Part shown: one piece after another, positions 1 through 11,238 of the stretch
Position numbering within the stretch: position 1 is the first letter of the stretch
Layout: the number at the start of each line of letters is the position of its first letter
Assembly: GCA_949752795.1 (NCBI GenBank)
Contig: OX457070.1
Coordinates: 33,575,574-33,639,573 of the forward strand
Length of the DNA: 64,000 bases
Direction: 5' to 3'
DNA from: Hyperoodon ampullatus
Lineage: Eukaryota > Chordata > Mammalia > Artiodactyla > Ziphiidae
Translations under genes and position numbers: made by a program
The notes under the pieces: generated by a model
The model's input: the letters and a program-made list of their open reading frames with translations, nothing else
The model's database searches: none
Told to the model about the DNA's origin: nothing

Positions 1-798
1 AATAAAAACAATCCCTAAACCACGACACACTATCCCCAAGAGCCCACGGTCCAGCAGACAGGCTGGGAAGGCACACCTCACCTTACCGTGGTGAGACTTG
101 ATCCGTTTCCCAATCCTGCTTTGGAACTATAGTTCTCAGTCAGGACTCCTCTTGGATACCAAGGTTCATACTGCTTGTGTAGGATGGGAAACGTGTACCT
201 AAAAATTTCCTTCTCTTGGGGTTCTACACCCCCCTTTTAATCTCCATCAGCTGGGCATTCTTCTTACTCATAGAGCAAAGGATCCCTTATGAGCCTAAAG
301 ATTGCACTGTGGGGTTTCAGGTTCCACGTCCAGTGCTTCTGGATCATCCAAGTGGTCAAGGTGGTTTGGTTATAAATGGTTTACCTGCACATCCCTCCTT
401 TCACATTCCTTGTGTTCCGCATCTAGCAGTACAACAGTGACAAGGAGAATAGACAGCTGTCGTCCAGCCCCCACCCGTGGCATGCAGCCTGAAGTAGAAC
501 TCCTCCCCTGACTGTCCTAATAAGGGCAATTCATCAGTATATCAAAAGGCCCCAGGTGGAGCATATCCGGGTTGGTTTGCCATGCTTTCCTAGGACACAA
601 CACCTGTCCATCGTTCCACTCTCACCTTTCTCCTCCCTAGACCAATTGAATTAGAATTTCACCCTCACACCCTGTGTCAGTATTTTGAAAAATCTAGGAG
701 ATCCTACCGTATCTTAGACTAATCAGGGTTTCGAAGAGGGGAATACCACCAAACCTAGAGGGTTGTGACCAACCAAGATGGCACCACCCAAGGAGCAT
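1..798. other. Unassigned sequence, no gene seen
   Basis: No splice-bounded exon, RNA gene or recognisable repeat was identified. Short open frames on the plus strand near 216-511 overlap each other and carry no familiar domain. The stretch could be a worn retroelement or unique DNA; I cannot decide. Confidence 0.4.
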
Positions 799-807
799 TA
801 CTCACTC

Positions 808-1024
808 TTTTTTTTTTTTTTTTTTTTTTTTTGCGGTACGCGGGCCTCTCACTGTTGTGGCCTCTCCCGTTGCGGAGCACAGGCTGCGGACACGCAGGCT
901 CAGCGGCCATGGCTCACGGGCCCAGCCGCTCCGCGGCATGTGGGATCCTCCCGGACCAGGGCACGTACCCGTGTCCCCTGCATCGGCAGGCGGACTCTCA
1001 ACCACTGCGCCACCAGGGAAGCCC
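808..1024 (-). mobile_element. Young CHR-type tRNA SINE (short form)
   Basis: Read on the minus strand it starts with the tRNA-like head (cttccctggtggcgcagtgg type, with Pol III A and B boxes), continues through the CpG-rich body and ends in an A tail (T run at 808-832 on plus). The seven bases 'tactcac' occur at both edges as a target-site duplication. It is close in sequence to other short-form copies here, so it is young. It is non-coding, although its translation in several frames gives protein-like strings. Confidence 0.95.
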
Positions 1025-1044
1025 TACTCACGCTTTTTAAAGAT

Positions 1045-1175
1045 CCCCCTGGGTTATGGGTGTTAACTAGACCTTATTGTGGTGGTCATTTTGCAGTATA
1101 TACAAATAGGGAATCATGTTGTACACCTGAAACTAATGTTATATGTCAGTTGTAGCTCAAACCAAAAAAAAAAAA
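1045..1175 (+). mobile_element. Old L1 3' end fragment
   Basis: The text 'gttaactagaccttattgtg' followed by 'gttgtacacctgaaactaat', then a terminal A run, matches the 3' untranslated end of ancient mammalian L1 subfamilies from memory. It is diverged. The young SINE lies directly on its 5' side, so the L1 remnant may extend left of that SINE, but I cannot recognise it there. Confidence 0.6.
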
Positions 1176-1512
1176 TTCCCCTATCACTGCCCCTTAATTT
1201 ATCCTGAGTCATCTGTCATACAGGAGGGGATTCAAAAGGTCACACACATCCATATTAGGGAAGGGGACTTGCTCTTTCCCCTCCCGCTTTTTCTTTGTGG
1301 TTCCATCTCATTAAAGTTAGTAACAAATAATCTCTTAGGGAGGAAGATACCAAATTGATGTTACATGTAAAGTGAGATCATAAGAGACAATACAAAATAA
1401 ACTCTAATTGTTGATCCAAGAGGCCTTTTATTTAATAAACAAACATTCTAAAGCACACCAGAAAATCACTTACATCTGTCCAAAATTATGACTTTTTTCC
1501 CTCTGCATTGGT
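1176..1512. other. Unassigned sequence, no gene seen
   Basis: AT-rich sequence with no recognised repeat, RNA or exon. Confidence 0.4.
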
Positions 1513-1739
1513 TCCTTTTAAATTTAATTTTTTAATACAGCAGGTTCTTATTTGTTACCATTTTATACACATCAGTGTATACATGTCAATCCCAATCTCC
1601 CAAATCATCACACACACCCCCCAACCCCTGCTGCTTTCCCCCCTTGGTTTCCATACGTCTGTTCTCTACATCTGTGTCTCAATTTCTGTCCTTCAAACCA
1701 GTTCACCTGTACCGTTTTTCTAGGTTCCACATATATGCA

Positions 1740-4700
1740 TTAATATATGATATTTGTTTTTCTCTTTCTGACTTCACTCTGTATAACAGTCTCTAGATTC
1801 ATCCACGTCTCTACAAATGACCCAGTTTCATTCCTTTTTATGGCTGAGTAATATTCCATTGTATATATGTACCATATCTTCTTTATCCATTCATCTGTTG
1901 ATGGGCATTTAGGTTGCTTCCATGACCTGGCTATTGTAAATAGTGCTGCTATGAACATTGGGGTGCATATGTCTTTTTGAATTATGGTTTTCTCTGGGTG
2001 TATGCCCAGTAGAGGGATTGCTGGGTCATATGGTAATTTTATTTTTAGTTTTTTAAGGAACCTCCATACTGTTCTCCAGAGTGGCTGTATCAATTTACAT
2101 TCCCACCAACAGTGCAAGAGGGTTCCCTTTTCTCCACACCCTCTCCAGCATTTGTTGTCTGTAGATTTTCTGATGATGCCCATTCTAACTGGTGTGAGGT
2201 GATACCTTATTGTAGTTTTGATTTGCATTTCTCTAATAATTAGTGATGTTGAACAGCTTTTCATGTGCTTCTTGGCCATCTGTATGTCTTCTTTGGAGAA
2301 ATGTGTATTTAGCTCTTCTGCCCATTTTTGGATTGGGTTGTTTGTTTTTTTAATATTGAGCTGCATAAGCTGTTTATATATTTTGGAGATTAATCCTTTG
2401 TCCGTTGATTCATTTGCAAATATTTTCTCCCATTCTGAGGGTTGTATTTTCGTCTTGTTTGTAGTTTCCTTTGCTTTGCAAAAGCTTTTACGTTTCAGTA
2501 GGTCCCATTTGTTTATTTTTGTTTTTATTTCCATTACTCTAGGAGGTGAATCAAAAAAGATCTTGCTGTGACTTATGTCAGAGTGTTCTTCCTATGTTTC
2601 CTCTAAGAGTTTTATAGTGTCTGGTCCTACATTTAGGTCTCTAATCCATTTTGAGTTTATTTTTGTGTATAGTGTTAGAGAGTGTTCTTATCTCATTCTT
2701 TTACATGTAGCTGTCCAGTATTCCCAGCACCACTTATTGAAGAGACTGTCTTTGCTCCATTGTATATCCTTGCCTCTTTTGTCATAGATTAGTTGACCAT
2801 AGGTGCGTGGGTTTATCTCTGGGCTTTCTATCCTGTTCCATTGATCTATATTTCTGTTTTTGTGCCAGTGCCATATTGTCTTGATTACTATGACTTTTTA
2901 GTATAGTCTTAAGTCAGGGACTCTGATTCCTCCAGCTCTGTTTTTTTCCCTCAAGACTGCTTTGGCTATTCGGGGTTTTTTGTGTCTCCATACAAATTTT
3001 AAGACTTTTTGTTCTGAGTTCTGTAAAAAATGCCGTTGGTAATTTGATAGGGATTGCATTGAATCTGTAGATTGCTTTGGGTAGTATAGTCATTTTCACA
3101 ATATTGATTTTTCTAATCCAAGAACATGGTATGTCTCTCCAACTGTTTGTGTCATCTTTAATTTCTTTCATCAGTATCTTATCGTTTTCTGCATACAGGT
3201 CTTTTGTCTCCCTAGGTAGGTTTATTCCTAGGTATTTTATTCTTTTTGTTGCAATGGTAAACGGGAGTGTTTCCTTAATTTTTCTTTCAGATTTTTCATT
3301 GTTAATGTATAGGAATGCAAGAGATTTCTGTGCATTAATTTTGTATCCTGCAACTTTACCAAATTCATTGATTAGCTCTAGTAGTTTTCTGGTGGCATCT
3401 TTAGGATTCTCTATATATAGTATCATGTACTCTGCAAACAAGGACAGTTTTTCTTCTTTTCCAATTTGGATTCCTTTTATTTCTTTTTCTTCTTTGATTG
3501 CCGTCGCTAGGACTTACAAAACTATGTTGAATAATAGTGGTGAGAGTGGACATCCTTGTCTTGTTCCTGATCTTAGAGGAAATGCTTTCAGTTTTTCACC
3601 ATTGAGAATGATGTTTGCTGTGGGTTTGTCATATATGGCCTTTATTATGTTGAGGTAGGTTCCCTCTATGCCCACTTTCTAGGGACTTTTTATCATAAAT
3701 GGGTGTTGAATTTTGTCAAAAGCTGTTTCTGCATCTATTCAGATGATCATATGGTTTTTATTCTTCAATTTGTTAATATGGTGTATCATATTGATTGATT
3801 TGCATATATTGAAGAATCCTTGCATCCCTGGGATAAATCCCACTTGATCATGGTGTATGGTCCTTTTAATGTGTTGTTGGATTCTGTTTGCTAGTATTTT
3901 GTTGAGGACTTTTGCTTCTATATTCATCAGTGATATTGGTCTGTCCTTTTCTTTTTTTGTAGTATCTCTGTTTGGTTTTAGTATCAGGGTGATGGTGGCC
4001 TCGTAGAATGACTTTGGGAGTGTTTCTTCCTCTGCAATTTTTTGGAAGAGTTTGAGAAGGATGGGTGTTAGCTCTTCTCTAAATGTTTGGCAGAATTCAC
4101 CTGTGAAGTGATCTGGTCCTGGACTTTTGTTTGTTGGAAGATTTTTAATCACAGTTTAAATTTCATTACTTGTGATTGGTCTGTTCATATTTTCTCTTTC
4201 TTCCTGGTTCAGTCTTGGAAGGTTATACCTTTCTAAGAATTTTTCCATTTCTTCCAGGTTGTCCATTTTATTGGCATAGAGTTGCTTGTAGTAGTCTCTT
4301 AGGATGCTTTGTATTTCTGCGGTGTCCATTGTAACTTCTCCTTTTTCGTTTCAATTTTATTGATTTGAGTCCTCTCTCTCTTTTTCTTTATGAGTCTGGC
4401 TAATGGTTTATCAATTTTGTTTATCTTCTTAAAGAACCAGCTTTTAGTTTTATTGATCTTTGCTATTGTTTTCTTTGTTTCTATTTCATTTATTTCTGCT
4501 CTGATCTTTGTGATTTCTTTCCTTCTACTAACTTTGGGTTTTGTTTCTTGTTCTTTCTCTATTACTTTAGGTGTAAGGTTAGATTGTTTGGGATTTTTCT
4601 TGTTTCTTGAGGTAGGCTTGTATAGCTATAAAGTTCCCTCTTAGAACTGCTTTTGCCGCCTCCCATAGGTTTTGGATTGTCGTGTTTTCATTGTCATTTG

Positions 4701-5520
4701 TCTCTAGGTATTTTTTGATTTCCTCTTTGATTTCTTTAGTGATTTCTTGGTTATTTAGTAACGTATTGCTTAACCTCCATGTGTTTGTGTTTTTTTCATT
4801 TTTTCCCCTATAATTCATTTCTAATATCATAGTGTTGTGGTCAGAAAAGATGCTTGATATGATTTCAATTTTCTTGAATTTACTGAGGCTTGATTTGTGA
4901 CCCAAGATGTGATCTATCCTGGAGAATGTTCCATGCGCACTTGAGAAGAAAGTGTAACCTGCTGTTTTTGGATGGAATGTCCTATAAATATCAATTAAAT
5001 CTATCTGGTCTATTGTGTCATTTAAAGCTTGTGTTTCCTTAGTAATTTTGTTTGGATGATCTGTCCATTGGTGTAAGTGAGGAGTTAAAGTCCCCCACTA
5101 TATTGTGTTACTGTCGAATTCCTATTTTATAGCTGTTAGCAATTGCCTTATGTATTGAGGTGCTCCTATGTTGGGAGCATATATATTTATACTTGTTATA
5201 TCTTCTTCTTGGATTTATCCCTTGATCATTATGTAGTGTCCTTCCTTGTCTCTTGTAACATTCTTTATCTTAAAGTCTATTTTATCTGATATGAGTAATG
5301 CTACTCCAGGTTTCTTTTGATTTCCATTTGCATGGAATGTCATTTTCCATCCCCTCACTTTCAGTCTGTATGTGTCCCTAGGTCTGAAGTGGGTCTCTTG
5401 TAGACAGCACATATATGGGTCTTGTTTTTGTATCCATTCAGGGAGCCTGTGTCTTTTGGTTGGAGCATTTCATCCATTCACGTTTAAGGTAATTATTGAT
5501 ATGTGTGTTTCTGTTACCAT
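1740..5520 (-). pseudogene. L1 ORF2 (endonuclease-reverse transcriptase), broken
   Basis: ORF2 of L1 nicks target DNA and copies the element's RNA at the nick. The start Met is at 5520, followed by the typical beginning TETHISIITLNVNG, and a TGA stop comes directly after it. Downstream pieces remain readable: endonuclease with CCLQETH (5412-5215), reverse transcriptase with the NKSPGPD block and FIPGMQG (4152-3739), the active-site block (3441 onward), and the C-terminal zinc-like motif CX3CX7HX4C within 2534-1740, ending KTNIIY. The catalytic FADD motif reads FAEY, so the two metal-binding aspartates are lost. Several further stops and frameshifts separate these pieces. The span of about 3.8 kb fits an almost full-length ORF2. 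It is a relic, not a host gene. Confidence 0.92.
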
Positions 5521-5535
5521 TTTCTTAATTGTTTC

Positions 5536-5731
5536 TTTTTTTTTTTTTTTTTTTTGCGGTACGCGGGCCTCTCCCGTTGCAGAGCACAGGCTCCGGACGC
5601 GCAGGCTCTGCAGCCATGGCTCACGGGCCCAGCCGCCCCGCAGTATGTGGTATCCTCCTGGACCGGGGCACGAACACATGTCCCCTGCATCGGCAGGTGG
5701 ACTCTCAACCAGTGCGCCACCAGGGAAGCCC
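5536..5731 (-). mobile_element. Short-form SINE nested in the L1, with internal deletion
   Basis: A minus-strand SINE with T run at 5536-5555 and the head edge 'ccaccagggaagccc' at 5731. It lies between L1 ORF1 (ends 5777) and ORF2 (starts 5520), so it arrived after the L1. Compared with the other young copies it lacks about 18 bases between two 'cctctc' repeats, reading straight from 'gcgggcctctc' to 'ccgttgc'. The target-site duplication is weak (gtttctttt versus gtttgttttt). Confidence 0.93.
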
Positions 5732-5776
5732 TCGGGTTTGTTTTTGTAGGTCCTTTTCTTCTCTTGTGTTTCCCAC

Positions 5777-6678
5777 TTAGAGAAGTTCCTTTAGCATTTG
5801 TTGTAGAGCTGGTTTTGTGGTGCTGAATTCTCTTAGCTTTTGCTTGTCTGTAAAGCTTTTGATTTCTCCATTGAATCTGAATGAGATCCTTGCTGAGTAG
5901 AGTAAACTTGGTTGTAGGTTCTTCCCTTTCAGCACTTTAAGTATATCATGCCACTCCCTTCTGGCTTGTAGAGTTTCTGCTGAGAAATCAGCTGTTAACC
6001 TTGTGGGAGTTCCCTTGTATGTTATTTGTCGTTTTTCCCTTGCTGCTTTCAGTAATTTTTCTTTGTCTTTAATTTTTATCAATTTGATTACTATGTGTCT
6101 TGGCATGTTTCTCCTTGGGTTTATCCTGTATGGGACTCTCTGTGCCTCCTGGACTTTGGTGGCTATTTCCTTTCCCATGTTAGGGAAGTTTTCGACTATA
6201 ATCTCTTCAAATATTTTCTCGGGTCCTTTCTCTCTCTCTTCTCCTTCTGGGACCCCTATAATGCGAATGTTGTTACGTTTAATGTTGTCCCAGAGGTCTC
6301 TTAGGCTGTCTTCATTTCTTTTCATTCTTTTTTCTTTATTCTGTTCTGCATCAGTTATTTCCACTATTTTATCTTCCACCTCACTTATCCGTTCTTCTGC
6401 CTCAGTTATTCTGCTATTGATTCCTTCTAGTGTATTTTTCATTTCATTTATTGTATTGCTCATTTCTGTTTGTTCTTTAATTCTTCTAGGTCTTTGTTAA
6501 ACATTTCTTGCATCTTCTCGATCTTTGCCTCCATTCTTTTTCCGAGGTCCTGGATCATCTTCACTATCATTATTCTGAATTCTTTTTCTGGAAGGTTGCC
6601 TATCTCCACTTCATTTAGTTGTTTTTCTGGGGTTTTATCTTGTTCCTTCATCTGGTACATAGCCCTCTGCCTTTTCAT
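5777..6678 (-). pseudogene. L1 ORF1 (RNA-binding chaperone), frameshifted
   Basis: ORF1 makes the coiled-coil, RNA-binding protein that packages L1 RNA. The Met is at 6678 (MKRQRAMYQMKEQDKTPEK). The first piece stops at about 6460. The second piece, from MSNTINEMKN to KPALQQMLKELL at 5777, continues in another frame, so a small deletion near 6468 broke the gene. The second piece shows a heptad-rich coiled coil (TEAEERISEVEDKIVEI), then the RNA-recognition region (NNIRIIGVPEGEE), then the C-terminal domain with REKRQITYKG. Apart from the frameshift it is close to usual ORF1 length. Confidence 0.92.
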
Positions 6679-6699
6679 CTTGTCTATCTTTCTGTGAAT

Positions 6700-6775
6700 G
6701 TCCCAACAGTCTGTCCAACTTCACACAGCCAGCTGGTAGAACTGGGCTTCAAATCCATGTATCGGGACTAAGAAC
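6700..6775 (-). repeat. MIR fragment
   Basis: 'ttcacacagccagctggtag' followed by 'gggcttcaaatccat' resembles the reverse of the MIR core and tRNA part. Short and diverged. Confidence 0.5.
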
Positions 6776-7154
6776 AGAAGGGTTGACTGCTAAGCTGCTA
6801 GTGTTGAAGGGTCTCCTGCAGAGGCAGGGGGTGGCTATGGCTCACCGTGGGGACAAGGATAGTGGCAGCAGAAGTTCTGGGTAGTATTCCTTTGCATGAG
6901 ACCTCCTGGTGTCCGCCATTAGCCCTACCAAAGAGCTTCACGACTGTTTTTTATTAATTTTTTCAAAGGTTTGACTGAAACTTTAAAATCCCTAATAATT
7001 TTTTTCAGAAGTTTTCCTTAGTGATGTAACACAGATGCTTTTGGGATACGAATTTAGCTATTTTAATAAGGTAGTAAATCTAAGAGTTTTAAAAATTTTG
7101 TCTCTTTTTAGGGGCGATTCAGGCCAGTTGGTTTACAGGAATCAGGAATAGTTC
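6776..7154. other. Unassigned sequence
   Basis: No repeat, RNA or exon recognised. Confidence 0.4.
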
Positions 7155-7167
7155 TTGAATTTGATTT

Positions 7168-7474
7168 TTTTTTTTTTTTGGCTGCATTGGGTCTTCATTA
7201 CTGCACACGGGCTTTCTCTAGTTATGGTAAGGGGGGCTACTCTTCATTGTGGTGCGTGGTCTTTTCACTGCGGTGGCTTGTCTTGTTACGGAGCATGGGC
7301 TCTAGGTGCGTGGGCTTCAGTAGTTGTGGCTCACAGGCTCTAGAGCTCAGGCTCAGTAGTTGTGGCTCACACGCTTAGTTGCTCCTCGACATGTGGAATC
7401 TTCCCGGACCAGGGATCGAACCCGTGTCCCCTGCATTGGCAGGTGGATTCCTAACCACTGCACTACCAGTGAAT
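7168..7474 (-). mobile_element. Older long-form CHR-type SINE
   Basis: About 300 bp. The exact 13-base duplication 'ttgaatttgattt' flanks it (7155-7167 and 7475-7487). The body contains the 'cagtagttgtggctcac' units and 'gagcatgggctctagg' that short-form copies lack. The head edge reads 'ccagtgaa' in place of 'ccagggaa', in keeping with greater age. Confidence 0.94.
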
Positions 7475-7719
7475 TTGAATTTGATTTCTGACAAACCTTT
7501 GTTAATGTGGGACCAGCATCTGTTTGAATTTAAAGGAAAACAGCTATAGAATCATATGCTTTTACCTAGAAATGAAAATACATTGACTTAAAACCGATGT
7601 CTCTAACAAAAACTGATGCCAGATTTTAAGATTGTAGCTTGTCACCCAGAAGTGTGACAGCGCATGCAAATGAGGGAAAGGCTGAAAAAGTGTTTTAATA
7701 TCTAGGAGAGAATGTGAAG

Positions 7720-7850
7720 TGTGCACTTGAAAATGGGAGTCTTGCACAATAATATGTATGTACTTAATGCCACTGAACCATACACTTAAAAATGGTTAAA
7801 ATAGTAAATCTTATGTTGTGTATATTTTGCTACAACTGTAACAAATTTTT
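7720..7850 (+). mobile_element. Old L1 3' end fragment
   Basis: 'aatgccactgaaccatacac' followed by 'aaatggttaaaatagtaaat' and 'gtatattttgctac' is the familiar end of ancient L1 (L1MA/L1MB type, from memory). Ends in an A/T-rich tail. Confidence 0.75.
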
Positions 7851-7855
7851 TTTAA

Positions 7856-9139
7856 ATGGGACCAAGTCAACTAAGGACTTCATAAGATCTCAAAGACTTC
7901 TTTGCAGAAAAGTGGCAGCCTGAACACAACTGCCTGGGTCCACAGGCCTCAGACACCAAATCTCCTATTTCACATCCTCATTTGTAGATTTCCAGCTTCC
8001 TGTCAATCTATGCCTAGTCCCCTTTGCTCCCCTCTTCGGCCCCTCCCTCCAAAAAAGCTCCCTCAGGAAGCTGGAGGCAAGATGGACCTTGAGATGAGGC
8101 CAGTGGTGCCCAAAGTTGTGTATCTCCTAAAGGTTCCTCCAGTTGACTGAGTGTGTGTGTTTCTTTCCAGACTAGTGTGTCTTGAAAAGGGGCTGGAACC
8201 TCTGAGAAAGCTTTAAATGTCCAAACAGCTTTGTAGGAGAGCTAACAGCACAGCTGCTCTTGGTTGTAGGTGGTGTGGGTGAAGGGCCCTTCCCAGGCAG
8301 GGAGACCAGGGTTGGGGACAGGCTGGCAGAATAGTGACCAACAAAGCAGGCCTGGGCAAGCATTTTTACATCCAGAGCCTCGATGGTGAAACCGTATGGG
8401 ATGATAATGCAAAAAAGTGTAAAAACCAAAGAAGTGGGTCGGCCCTTCCGCCTTTCCTCTGTTTGGAAATGGGAGGACTCATAACCTGGAAGGTGAAATT
8501 ACGAATCACTTAATTAAACAAACGCATGAGAATGAACGTGTGCTGAGGCCATGCCTGTGAGAAAAACAACTTGTCCTTTGAAAAGGTTAGGCCTTTTTTT
8601 TGTTTCTTTTCGTAAGACTTGCTGTTTCCCTTTTAAGTCGTTTTACTAGTAGCCTGTTGGTGGAAATTGGATCGTTAGAGGTCCTGAGGTGGCACACACC
8701 TCGAGTGGGAAGATTAGCAACTTCTTCTATAGCTTTTGTGAATTTTTCAAAAAAACAACACACTCACTGTTACCCGCAAGTACTCATTTTGGCTGTTGGA
8801 AATCTATACTCCTTCATAAACTGTTTATAGATTTGACACTTTCTGGCGTTGGGAATACTCAAGTCAGCACGTTTGATACTTAATTTGGCAGTCTCCGTGT
8901 CCAGTAGAGAAAGCAAATGCTGTCATGAATCACTGTGATAAGCTTTGGGGAAAGGGTTACTCGTGGTCGGGGGCACATTTGTTCATGTGAAAGCACCCCC
9001 CGAATCCCCACCCCACCTCAGGGATGGAAACACAGGATCTGCAGGTCCTACCAATTCAGGAGGCTGGGAAGTATGTGCTGTTCTGCCACCCCGCATGGCC
9101 CTCCAGCTTCTGCTCTGACACTTCTGAGATAAGGAGCCC
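7856..9139. other. Unassigned sequence, no gene seen
   Basis: Mostly unique-looking DNA with moderate GC. Open frames here are short and lack domains or convincing splice context. Confidence 0.4.
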
Positions 9140-9325
9140 TCGTGCCCGGGGTTACTCGGGTATGTGGCCCTGACTGTCAGTAAGTCCCTCTACGGAACTA
9201 CTGTCCTCTGCGGCCGCGACAGCCGGTTCTCTGCCGTTCTGACCGCCCCGCCGATACAGGACGGCAGCTTCCGCTACCCAGACGCTATCCCGGTCTCCTT
9301 ATCAGTGTTCACGTTCAGCCGAGTC
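9140..9325. other. Small CpG-rich segment
   Basis: By eye I count about 17 CpG dinucleotides in some 185 bases, including a gcggccgc (NotI) site at 9211. That is close to the number expected by chance and well above typical mammalian background. It is not one of the CpG-rich SINEs. It could be a small unmethylated regulatory site or exon-bearing island; an 82-codon plus-strand frame crosses it (9164-9412), but I recognise no domain. Confidence 0.45.
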
Positions 9326-9807
9326 TCCTGTGAAATAGGGGTCCAGAACTGGAGGTGCTTTTCCAGATGCCCCAGACTCATAGATGCTGTGGATGGTGGC
9401 CTCTCCATGTAGTCTGGGGTAGCGGGGCACTGCGGTCAGTGCAGGGGCACCAGGCTGTTTGCGTGGAAAATGCGTGCTGCCTGTGCTGATCCTGTATCCT
9501 TGATTTTCTGTGCTGCTTTCAGCTGCTCTGGGCTCTATAGGAGTAGCTCTGTCTCTCTTTCAGAGGCAAAGAGAAGGCTTTCCTGGTGCCGGCCTGAGTC
9601 CTTGCTGGGCATCAGTTATTGGCTCTTGCTGTGCTGGGTAGGGCGAGGAAGGGAGTTCCCTGCTGCTCCAAAAGCTCTCTCCACTTCTGAATGAAGGACT
9701 CGAGTCTTTTGTATTCCTGGGGTGGTATTCTTTGGTAGCAGTGGGGAAGACCTGGTGAGAAAAGGTGAGTGAGCTGCTTAGAGCACTGAAATCATAGTTT
9801 CTTGAAG
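9326..9807. other. Unassigned sequence
   Basis: No feature recognised. Confidence 0.4.
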
Positions 9808-9980
9808 CTGGTCCTGGGCCACCTACTCAGCGTGGGTAGTCTAGAGGGCTTGTTAAAATACAGATGTCAGCGGCCACCTAGATCTCCTGGATCAGCCTCT
9901 CTGGGCATGTGGCCCAGAGAATCTGTATTTTTGAAAAGCTCCCCAAGTGATTCCTCTGCCTGAAAGCCAGAGTTCGAGAT
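9808..9980 (+). mobile_element. MER5-like hAT DNA transposon relic
   Basis: 'gagggcttgttaaaatacag' and later 'cccagagaatctgtattttt' followed by 'aagtgattcctctg' match the MER5A layout. Diverged, ends not clear. Confidence 0.6.
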
Positions 9981-10609
9981 CTATTTCCTAAATTGTAATT
10001 ACATCCTCAATGTTCATTTTCTGAACCATCCAACTACTGAGTACTCAGGAATCTTAAAGGCCACCTTTGTGCCTTTACTCCAGCTACCCAGTGCTTTTAA
10101 TACTTCCTGAGTGTGTGTTTACACAATCTGCATTTTATGAAGTCCATAAAGACATATTTACCCAACAGGTCACCGGTGCTCCAAAGGTCAGCTTCCCTCG
10201 ATTTGTATGAAAGGCTCTTAACTCAAAGTCAATTAACACCAAGATAGAAGCTGCTTGAAGCAAGGAAGTGACCAGGCCGCCACTCCATCCCTAACTTTTC
10301 TCCCCTGTTGTAGTTTAGTTTTACAAGTCCCTTCATGCTAGTTAACTTTGCTTAGCCTATGCATGTGTGGCCCGGTGTAGCACACAGGTAAAGTGCCATT
10401 TGACAGGTCATCATGTGAGAGTGCTGTTTAAAAGCAAGTAATTGAAGTAACTATTAAATGGTGCCGTGTTAGCAGTTTTGCAACTGACTAAATCACCCTC
10501 CCCACTGCAAGCAGCGGGGCTAATCCTAGGAATGCTGGGGAAAAAGGGCAGAGAGACCCAGTCTCCCTCCGTGTTGCTTTCAGAGCCTGCTGTTGGATAA
10601 GTCTTGCCT
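9981..10609. other. Unassigned sequence
   Basis: No repeat or exon recognised. Confidence 0.4.
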
Positions 10610-10750
10610 AGGTCTAGAGCTGTGATTTCCTTGTTTGCAAAGAGTAATTCCTCAAAGACTTGCTGGAGGATTAAATGAGATAACCTGGGTTGTGTGCTAA
10701 GCGCAGTGCCTGGTAGATGGAAAGCAATCAGTTGCCAAAGAGTATCTGCT
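10610..10750 (+). repeat. MIR SINE fragment
   Basis: 'gaggattaaatgagataacc' followed by 'ctaagcgcagtgcctggtag' is the 3' half of MIR. Confidence 0.8.
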
Positions 10751-10989
10751 ACAGCTGATGGTGATGATTATAACATAAAAGTGGAAAGCCCTAAGAGAGA
10801 ACGAACACTTACGGTTAGCAGTTGCAGTAGGTCAAGAGCTTCAGCTGGTAGGCCTTCCATCGTGAACGCAGGGGGAGCAAGCAGCTTCAGGTCCTGCTGC
10901 ACCGGCCAGGACGCCAACCAGATGCCAGCCAGCCAGCCGGGAGACACACTCCTCCAGGGAAAGGTATGGGCCATAACTCCTTCCGGTTT

Positions 10990-11114
10990 GTTTTTTGTTT
11001 GTTTTTTTGCGGTACGCGGGTCTCTCACTGTTGTGGCCTCTCCCGTTGGGGAGCACAGGCTCTGGACGCGCAGGCTCAGCGGCCATGGCTCACGGGCCCA
11101 GCCGCTCCGCGGCA
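10990..11114 (-). mobile_element. 5'-truncated short-form SINE
   Basis: The A tail and body are present, but the copy stops at 'ccgctccgcggca', losing roughly 98 bases of tRNA-like head and both Pol III boxes. It is flanked by a 12-base duplication with one mismatch (tccttccggttt at 10978-10989, tccttctggttt at 11115-11126), so it inserted in truncated form. Confidence 0.92.
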
Positions 11115-11238
11115 TCCTTCTGGTTTTTACTGTAGACCCTGTGCCTGACATCTTTCGCCTAACTTCTCATCTGTGAAAGTCTCTTCCTTAGGAGCAAAAA
11201 GCTAGGTCCTCTTTTGGTTTGATTTGGGAACCTTTTTG

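Larger units (their letters stand above)
1513..6692 (-). mobile_element. Nearly complete LINE-1, inactive, 5' truncated
   Basis: Read on the minus strand the element runs from just upstream of ORF1 (near 6692) through ORF1, a short spacer, ORF2 and a 3' untranslated region that ends in an AT-rich, T-rich edge near 1513. The 5' promoter region is missing. A young SINE sits in the ORF1-ORF2 spacer. Both reading frames are broken, and the reverse-transcriptase active site is altered, so it cannot move by itself. Its 3' end differs from the two other L1 3' types in this window (15 kb/57 kb and 25 kb), so more than one L1 lineage is present. No clear target-site duplication was found. Both boundaries are approximate to about 20 bases. 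Confidence 0.93.

Noticed and set aside
765..1155. Recurring protein-like strings such as 'GSGRAGSAAMAHGPSRSAAC' in many open frames across the window, looking like a protein family
   Set aside because: All fall exactly on SINE copies with A tails and target-site duplications. They are translations of a non-coding repeat in different frames.
3077..3658. 193-codon plus-strand open frame
   Set aside because: It is antisense to L1 ORF2, rich in F, S, I and L, as expected for the reverse strand of A-rich L1 coding DNA.
6003..6500. 165-codon plus-strand frame resembling a membrane protein
   Set aside because: Antisense shadow of L1 ORF1; its hydrophobicity comes from the T-rich complement.
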